The notes below the pieces were generated by a model. The model was given only the letters and a program-made list of their open reading frames with translations. It was not told the origin of the DNA and did no database searches. The translations under genes and the position numbers were made by a program. From the NCBI RefSeq assembly GCF_019334315.1, contig NZ_JAHWGL010000004.1:1-64000 (forward strand): DNA of 64,000 nt, given 5' to 3'. Of the stretch, positions 59,821 through 64,000 are shown piece after piece (position 1 is the stretch's first letter; the number at the start of each line of letters is the position of its first letter). Source of the stretch: Hymenobacter profundi. GTDB lineage: Bacteria > Bacteroidota > Bacteroidia > Cytophagales > Hymenobacteraceae.

Positions 59821-61104
59821 TCATTGCGCGTCGTCGGAAATGGTTGGTTCTGTTTGCTCTTCGTCGGCTTCAAATTCCTGGCGGATGATGCGGAAAACAT
59901 CTTGTACCGTTTCCTCCTCCAGCTCCGTGCGCCGCACGATATCCTCTTTGCTGACCGCTAATACGGCGCGGCCAGTATCGAGACCGATTTTCTTGAATTC
60001 ATTAAGGATCCACTCCTCAATTTCGTCGCGGAACTCGTCGAGGGCAATGTCCTCTTCGTAATCGCCCGCGTCGCGGAACACATCGATTTCCATGCCCACC
60101 AGCCGCGAAGCCAGTTTGATGTTGGCACCGCCCCGGCCAATGGCCAGACTCACTTGGTCCGGCTTCAAGAACACCGAAACCCGACCAGTTTGTTCGTTTA
60201 TCTTCATCGAAGTCAACTTCGCGGGTGACAAAGCCCGGGCGATGTATAGCTCCAAGTTGTCGGTGTAGTTGATGACGTCGATATTCTCGTTTTCCAGCTC
60301 CCGCACCACGGCGTGAATACGCGAGCCTTTCATGCCCACGCAAGCACCTACCGGGTCGATACGGTCATCGTAGCTTTCAACGGCTACCTTGGCCCGCTCG
60401 CCAGGCTCGCGCACGATGTTCTTGATGGTGATAAGGCCATCATAAATCTCGGGCACTTCCAACTCAAACAAACGTTCCAGGAACGCCGGTGCTGCCCGCG
60501 ACAGGATGATCTTGGGCGTACCGTTTAATACATCCACGCGGTGCACTACGGCCCGGATGGTGTCACCTTTGCGGTAGCGGTCCTTGGGGATCTGCTCTAC
60601 TTTGGGCAATACCAACTCGTTTTCTTCTTTATCCAGAATCAGCGCCTCGCGGCTCCAAACCTGGTAGACCTCGCCGGTGATAATTTCACCCACCATGTCT
60701 TTGTATTGCTGGTAGAGATTGTCACGCTCCAGGTCTTTCACGCGCTGAATCAGCGTCTGACGGGCCATCAGCACAGCACGACGACCGAAATCTTCGAGCT
60801 TCACGTCTTCGGCTACTTCCTCGCCTACCTCAAAGTCAGCCTCAATCTTGCGGGCTTCGGCCAACGGAATCTTGTCGAAATCCCAGATATCCTCGGAGTT
60901 ATCATCTACAATTTCCCGGTTGCGCCAGATTTCCAAGTCGCCCTGGTCCACGTTGATAATGACGTCGAAGTTCTCGTCGGTCGTATACTTCTTGCGGATC
61001 ATGGTACGGAACACGTCCTCCAGGATGCTCATCATCGTGGGGCGGTCAATGTTCTTGGATCGGGCAAACTCGGCAAACGATTCGATCAGGACGTTGCTGT
61101 TCAT
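59821..61104 (-). CDS. nusA: Transcription termination/antitermination factor NusA
   Basis: A 427-residue NusA that binds RNA polymerase and modulates pausing and termination. N-terminal polymerase-binding domain about 1-125 (containing NIDRPTMMSILEDVFRTMI), S1 domain about 135-205 (VGEIITGEVYQVWSREALI), and KH1-KH2 about 215-350 with DPVGACVGMKGSRIHAVV and GRGGANIKLASRLVGMEIDV. It ends with a helical part and an acidic tail (EADEEQTEP); the duplicated C-terminal repeats of E. coli NusA are not seen, as is usual outside Proteobacteria. Located between rimP and infB. Confidence 0.98.
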   Translation of the reverse strand: MNSNVLIESFAEFARSKNIDRPTMMSILEDVFRTMIRKKYTTDENFDVIINVDQGDLEIWRNREIVDDNSEDIWDFDKIPLAEARKIEADFEVGEEVAEDVKLEDFGRRAVLMARQTLIQRVKDLERDNLYQQYKDMVGEIITGEVYQVWSREALILDKEENELVLPKVEQIPKDRYRKGDTIRAVVHRVDVLNGTPKIILSRAAPAFLERLFELEVPEIYDGLITIKNIVREPGERAKVAVESYDDRIDPVGACVGMKGSRIHAVVRELENENIDVINYTDNLELYIARALSPAKLTSMKINEQTGRVSVFLKPDQVSLAIGRGGANIKLASRLVGMEIDVFRDAGDYEEDIALDEFRDEIEEWILNEFKKIGLDTGRAVLAVSKEDIVRRTELEEETVQDVFRIIRQEFEADEEQTEPTISDDAQ

Positions 61105-61123
61105 CGAATTTGAAGATTAAATT

Positions 61124-61205
61124 GTTGAATTGTTAAATGGCTGCTTATTGAATGATAAACGGTCGGTGAGTTCAGCTAGAGCAAACAACCATTCAGCAAT
61201 TCAAC
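61124..61205. repeat. Imperfect inverted repeat between rimP and nusA
   Basis: GTTGAATTGTTAAATGGCTG (61124-61143) and CAACCATTCAGCAATTCAAC (61186-61205) are reverse complements with three mismatches over 20 bases. It lies in the leader just before nusA and could shape how much nusA mRNA is made or kept. Confidence 0.5.
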
Positions 61206-61230
61206 CTGTCAGTACTTAACTATTAACCAG

Positions 61231-61704
61231 TTATTTAAATGAAATAACCACTTTGGCCTCCGCAATATCCGCAAACGGAATGTGCGCGGCGGGTAGGGTT
61301 TTCTTTTTGTTCTTTTCTTTCACTACCTCCGCCAGCTGAATGCCTTCAGGGGTGGTTTCTTCCAATACACCAGTTTTCTCGGTGCCATCGGTGAGCTTCA
61401 GATCCAAGGAGCGGCCCACGTGCCGGGTGTATTGGCGTGGGTCGGTGAGGGATTGGTCGGCGCCAGGCGAGGTGACTTCCAGCGTGTAGCTGGCTTCCTC
61501 ACTGTATTCCTCTTCGATGCGGCGGGCTAGCCGGCGGCTCACCTGCGCGCATTCGTCAATCCCTACTCCTTGTTCGCCATCCAGCGTGACGGTGACTTTG
61601 GGCCGAATGGCATCCGAAACCGTCAGGCCTACCACAAACAGGTTGGCGTCATCGGGCAGGCAGGCTTGCAACAGCTCGGCAATGCGGTCACGATCAAACT
61701 TCAT
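61231..61704 (-). CDS. rimP: Ribosome maturation factor RimP
   Basis: A 157-residue RimP needed for 30S subunit assembly. The N-terminal alpha/beta domain has the LFVVGLTVSDAIRPKVTVTL pattern and GVGIDECAQVSRRLARRIE; EVTSPGADQSLTDPRQYTRHVGR (given here by its ends SPGADQSLTDPRQY) is the most conserved RimP block. The C-terminal SH3-like domain follows. I take ATG at 61704, 72 bases downstream of a perfect -7 element, since the codons above it are not conserved. First gene of the rimP-nusA-infB operon. Confidence 0.95.
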   Translation of the reverse strand: MKFDRDRIAELLQACLPDDANLFVVGLTVSDAIRPKVTVTLDGEQGVGIDECAQVSRRLARRIEEEYSEEASYTLEVTSPGADQSLTDPRQYTRHVGRSLDLKLTDGTEKTGVLEETTPEGIQLAEVVKEKNKKKTLPAAHIPFADIAEAKVVISFK

Positions 61705-61775
61705 AGGCAGAAAAGCAGGGGGCAAAAGAAAGAGGGGACTGCGCGTCCCCTCTTCACGATAGCTAATAAGTGGGG

Positions 61776-61806
61776 CAAAGGTACGAAATAAGAATGCAAT
61801 TCGCAA
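61776..61806 (-). promoter_or_regulatory. Promoter of the rimP-nusA-infB operon
   Basis: On the minus strand TTG (61806-61804) and TACCTTTG (61783-61776) are separated by 20 bases and fit the Bacteroidota -33/-7 pattern. The leader before rimP would be about 65 bases. Confidence 0.6.
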
Positions 61807-61916
61807 CCTGTGGCCCACTTACTGTTGCATAGTAGAGAGGGGCAGCAGTACTATAATAGCATAACACTATGTTAGGGCCACTTAGTTCATGTAATGCGGC
61901 CTGTATTAATGTGAAG

Positions 61917-62591
61917 TTACCGGCGTACCTCTACCCAACCTTTGGCTGTTCGACCGTCTGCCAAGTACAGCAGATAGTAGTACACGCCATCGGGATGGGT
62001 ACCGCCGTCCCAGTCGTTTTGGTAGGACGCCGACTCGTACACTTTGGCTCCCCAACGCGAGAAGATTTGCAACTGCGGCGGGCAACTGGTGGTAACTTGA
62101 AAAAAGTCGTTTATATGGTCGTGGTTGGGGGTGATGATGTAAGGCGGCGTGAAGGCTGGCAGCACGTCCACAGCCGCGAGCGTGAGCGGCAGCCGACACA
62201 GGCTATCATTATAATAAGGCAGAATGATGGTAGGGTGACAGCGCTTAACTATGGTATAGGTGTGCTACACAGTACTGCCAGCTCCTTGCGTGTTATCGTC
62301 AAAATACTAGGTGGTAGTGGCACCTAGGGATAAAATGCGGAGGGGCGTTTTCCGGTTTTCTGAATAGAGTTGGGGAGTAGGCAGGGTAGCCACCCGCACG
62401 GTGCGGGTAGTGGTGCTTGAGTATGCGCAGCGTTAGCAGGTAAGCTTGGCCGAACCGGTGAAGCCTGCAGGTGGCGTAAACAGACCGTCGACCATAACGT
62501 AGGAGTTGCTCTAAGTGCCGCCGGCCGCGGTGGCGCGCAGGAGGAAGGGTTGGGTAGTGCCTAAATAAATAGTAGTTTACTCTTCGTCTAT
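61917..62591 (-). pseudogene. Broken T9SS type B cargo gene (C-terminal part, five in-frame stops)
   Basis: Read in one frame from 62591 down to the final TAA at 61917, the minus strand gives about 224 codons that look like the end of a type 9 secreted protein: strand-rich Ig-like parts (NSYVMVDGLFTPPAGFTG; TTRTVRVATLPTPQLY), LGATTT and HTYTIVKRC, then the gliding-motility C-terminal (type B) sorting domain with ITPNHDHINDFF, IFSRWGAKVYE and GVYYY, ending KGWVEVRR. Five stops break it: TAA 62577-62579, TAG 62511-62513, TAA 62433-62435, TAG 62307-62309, TAG 62265-62267. I find no frameshift. The 5' end is lost at the lipoprotein stop codon. The last 84 codons (from ATG 62171) are still open but lack a signal peptide. 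Confidence 0.88.
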
Positions 62592-63224
62592 CTAAAAAGG
62601 AATACGCACCGTGACAGTGTCTAATGGAATGAGTGGTAAGATGTGCTGGCCTGTAACCTCGGGGGAGAGGTCAGGGGTAATGCGCCAGTAGATAAATCCC
62701 TCCGTGGTATTGTAGTAAGGAAAGACCACGGAAGTGTCGCGTGGGAAGTTCAAAGTATAGCCTCCACCTCCAAAACCGGAAAAAAATATCCGAACCCGGC
62801 TTTTAGGCGGTTCATCAACGAGTTGCACCTTGATCCAGGCGGGGGCGAGCACGGGCACTTGCAGGCCCTGGTTCTGGCGCCCGCCCTTCAGGCTGGGAGC
62901 CTTGAGCCAGTCGGTGAAGTGGCCCAGCGGGGTGCTGGCGCGCACGATGTAGTCGCTGGCGTCTTCGGTCTCGAAGCGGAAGCGAAAGCGCCCCTGCGCG
63001 TCGGTGGGGTAGCTGGTCCCGACGGGGGCATAGCCGCCGCTGCCGAAGCCGCCGCCGCGGCTGGCCTGCTCAACCTGCACCGTGGCGTGAGCCACGGGCT
63101 GCTGAGTCTGGCTGTCCACGACCTGGCCCTCGACTAGCGTGGGACCCGACTCTTCAGCGCAGCCACTCAGTAACGCAGCCAGCAGCAGGTAGCGGCCGGT
63201 AGCATATAAGAACACACGTGACAT
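62592..63224 (-). CDS. Lipoprotein with carboxypeptidase-regulatory-like beta domain
   Basis: A 210-residue lipoprotein with lipobox LLSGC. Residues about 30-110 form a carboxypeptidase-regulatory-like (CarboxypepD_reg) beta sandwich: VEGQVVDSQTQQPVAHATVQ, a Gly-rich loop (GGGFGSGGYAPVG) and TDAQGRFRFRFETEDAS. The rest is beta-rich and ends TVTVRIPF, a natural-looking last strand. I recognise no specific function. Its stop TAG is in the same frame as the broken T9SS gene directly downstream, so an older fusion or deletion joint may lie here. It is preceded by a 424-base AT-rich gap. Confidence 0.82.
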   Translation of the reverse strand: MSRVFLYATGRYLLLAALLSGCAEESGPTLVEGQVVDSQTQQPVAHATVQVEQASRGGGFGSGGYAPVGTSYPTDAQGRFRFRFETEDASDYIVRASTPLGHFTDWLKAPSLKGGRQNQGLQVPVLAPAWIKVQLVDEPPKSRVRIFFSGFGGGGYTLNFPRDTSVVFPYYNTTEGFIYWRITPDLSPEVTGQHILPLIPLDTVTVRIPF

Positions 63225-63648
63225 GGAAATAAGAGAAAATAAAACAACTAGAAACAGGGTTCGGGTATATGTATATATAGAAGCAGGCGTACCATCGGTA
63301 ACAAAGTGCCTGTTGCGTTAGGCGATGTGGCATCACGCCACAAACAGAACGTATTCAGCAGCTATGCACTATCTCTTGTATATCGTTTGCTTACAGAAGG
63401 CGAAGGCAGAACTAAAAGATAGGCTACAATCAGTGCTTTAATATTAAATAAAAAAAGTGAAGAAAATAAGCTACTGCGGTTTAAGGCAAGTGATATTCTC
63501 TCTGTAGGAAAAGCTATAAGTAAATACGATGTAAATGCCTGTTTGTTAAAATGATAAAATATAATTTAAATGTACTTAACTTATATAGAAGGATAATATT
63601 TGAAATTCGATATTATTGAAAATTTACAACTTGTTCATATAATCATAC
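63225..63648. other. AT-rich intergenic gap
   Basis: These 424 bases are clearly richer in A and T than the flanking genes, most of all 63430-63640. I see no credible gene, strong hairpin or perfect TAnnTTTG. It lies between two minus-strand genes and may mark the junction of a rearranged segment, like the gap at 25555-25882. Confidence 0.5.
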
Positions 63649-64000
63649 TCAACGTCTGACTTCTACCCAACCTTTAATCGTGCGGCCGGCCGTGTCGCGG
63701 AGGTGATAATAGTACACCCCATCCGGCAGATTGTCGGCGTGCCAGTCGTTGCGGTACGTCTCGGTTTCATACACTTTCGTGCCCCAGCGGTTGAACATTT
63801 TCAGGGCGGCTGGCTGGCAGCTGAAGCGCGGCACAAAGGTTTCGTTTTTGGTGTCGTGGTTGGGCGTAAAAATATTAGGCACGAACACGTCGCCTACCTC
63901 CACGGGGGCAAACTGCGTCACGACCACGCAATTGGCGTAGCGGGCCGTTAGCTGCACGCGGTAGCTGCCGCCTTTGGTGTACTCGTGGCTGGGGTTGGCG
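63649..64000 (-). CDS. T9SS type B cargo protein, C-terminal end (partial, runs off the window)
   Basis: The last 116 codons of a larger protein whose 5' part lies beyond the window. The first visible residues (SHEYTKGGSYRVQLTARY) are the end of a PKD or Ig-like repeat. Then comes the gliding-motility-associated type B sorting domain: VFVPNIFTPNHDTKNETF, MFNRWGTKVYETETY and GVYYYHLRDTAGRTIKGW, ending KGWVEVRR. This domain directs secretion through the type 9 system (SprA is encoded at 28996-36444). No stop interrupts the visible part. It is close in sequence to the broken gene at 61917-62591. Confidence 0.92.
   Translation of the reverse strand, partial: ANPSHEYTKGGSYRVQLTARYANCVVVTQFAPVEVGDVFVPNIFTPNHDTKNETFVPRFSCQPAALKMFNRWGTKVYETETYRNDWHADNLPDGVYYYHLRDTAGRTIKGWVEVRR

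Larger units (their letters stand above)
243..61298 (+). other. Dispersed polar octamer GGGTAGGG (KOPS-like)
   Basis: By eye I find GGGTAGGG on the plus strand starting at 243, 259, 2840, 14786, 15476, 16663, 18683, 20480, 22533, 23911, 23916, 24350, 24390, 26636, 27386, 28098, 31141, 33454, 33751, 34548, 37038, 40114, 40644, 40677, 40786, 42028, 51384, 51558, 51778, 52770 and 61291. The reverse complement starts only at 14863, 27875, 33135 and 48626. The coordinates span the first to last copy; the octamers themselves are the feature. They match the E. coli FtsK-orienting (KOPS) consensus GGGNAGGG. Confidence 0.7.

Noticed and set aside
61917..62591. Reassigned stop codons (TAG/TAA read as glutamine)
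   Set aside because: TAG and TAA end many intact genes in the same window (for example 3665, 11281, 14749), so a general code change does not fit.
62643..63137. Open frame of 164 codons on the plus strand
   Set aside because: Antisense to the lipoprotein gene, which has a good lipobox and domain pattern.
1..64000. CRISPR array, prophage, integrase or restriction system
   Set aside because: I looked for regular spacer repeats and for typical proteins and found none.

Overview
The window looks like chromosome of a Bacteroidota bacterium of the Hymenobacter type (Cytophagales). It is GC-rich by eye with short AT-rich gaps, carries a SusC/SusD pair, the SprA gliding/type 9 secretion protein and T9SS type B sorting domains, and has the Bacteroidota promoter element TAnnTTTG in front of many genes, with A/T-rich leaders instead of clear Shine-Dalgarno sites. 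No phage, CRISPR array or transposase gene was seen. Mobile-looking DNA is limited to small palindromic elements.

Layout. 1-3.6 kb: a SpoU/TrmH RNA methyltransferase (-) and mutS (+). 3.6-10.6 kb: a minus-strand ECF sigma, FecR anti-sigma, SusC, SusD cell-surface signalling and uptake locus. 10.9-11.3 kb: tRNA-Gly and tRNA-Leu, each followed by a terminator. 11.3-12.3 kb: an LLM flavin oxidoreductase. 12.5-20.9 kb: a copper/heavy-metal efflux locus with a small Cys/Met-rich exported protein, a metal-binding lipoprotein, a CusA-type pump whose gene is split in two by an inverted-repeat element, a TolC-like channel and two different metal-binding adaptors. 21-25.6 kb: a MoxR ATPase, a flippase and glycosyltransferase pair, and yicC. 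25.9-28.7 kb: a small exported protein, then an M28 peptidase, a VanZ-like protein and gcvH. 29-37 kb: sprA (2482 aa) and ruvA. 37-44.4 kb: a lipoprotein, maeB, a LysM lytic transglycosylase, gatA and two tatA paralogues. 44.8 kb: a GAF-LytTR regulator. 46-53 kb: an envelope cluster on the minus strand (flippase, dUTPase, sugar nucleotidyltransferase, TPR protein, DUF4292 lipoprotein, degenerate LytM/EnvC-like protein). 53-56 kb: an enoyl-CoA hydratase, mscL and two exported proteins. 56.6-61.7 kb: the conserved rimP-nusA-infB translation/transcription operon. 61.9-64 kb: a broken T9SS cargo gene, a lipoprotein, and the C-terminal end of an apparently intact T9SS cargo gene that runs off the window.

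How genes work together. The sigma/anti-sigma/SusCD set forms one regulatory uptake unit; the SusC STN domain probably signals to FecR. The metal locus would move copper-like ions from periplasm to outside, with three separate heavy-metal-binding domains handing over ions. SprA, the TatA proteins and the T9SS cargo fragments belong to protein export. The 46-53 kb cluster mixes glycan export, nucleotide-sugar supply, cell-wall hydrolase control and an outer-membrane lipoprotein, suggesting an envelope-building programme.

Main things to look at again: (1) the octamer GGGTAGGG is far too common and almost always on the plus strand whatever the gene direction, and it matches the E. coli FtsK-orienting KOPS consensus GGGNAGGG; (2) the split cusA; (3) a T9SS pseudogene with five in-frame stops, all TAA or TAG, and no visible frameshift; (4) a family of long palindromic intergenic elements; (5) promoter elements that sit so close to the start codon that the mRNAs of two genes should be leaderless.
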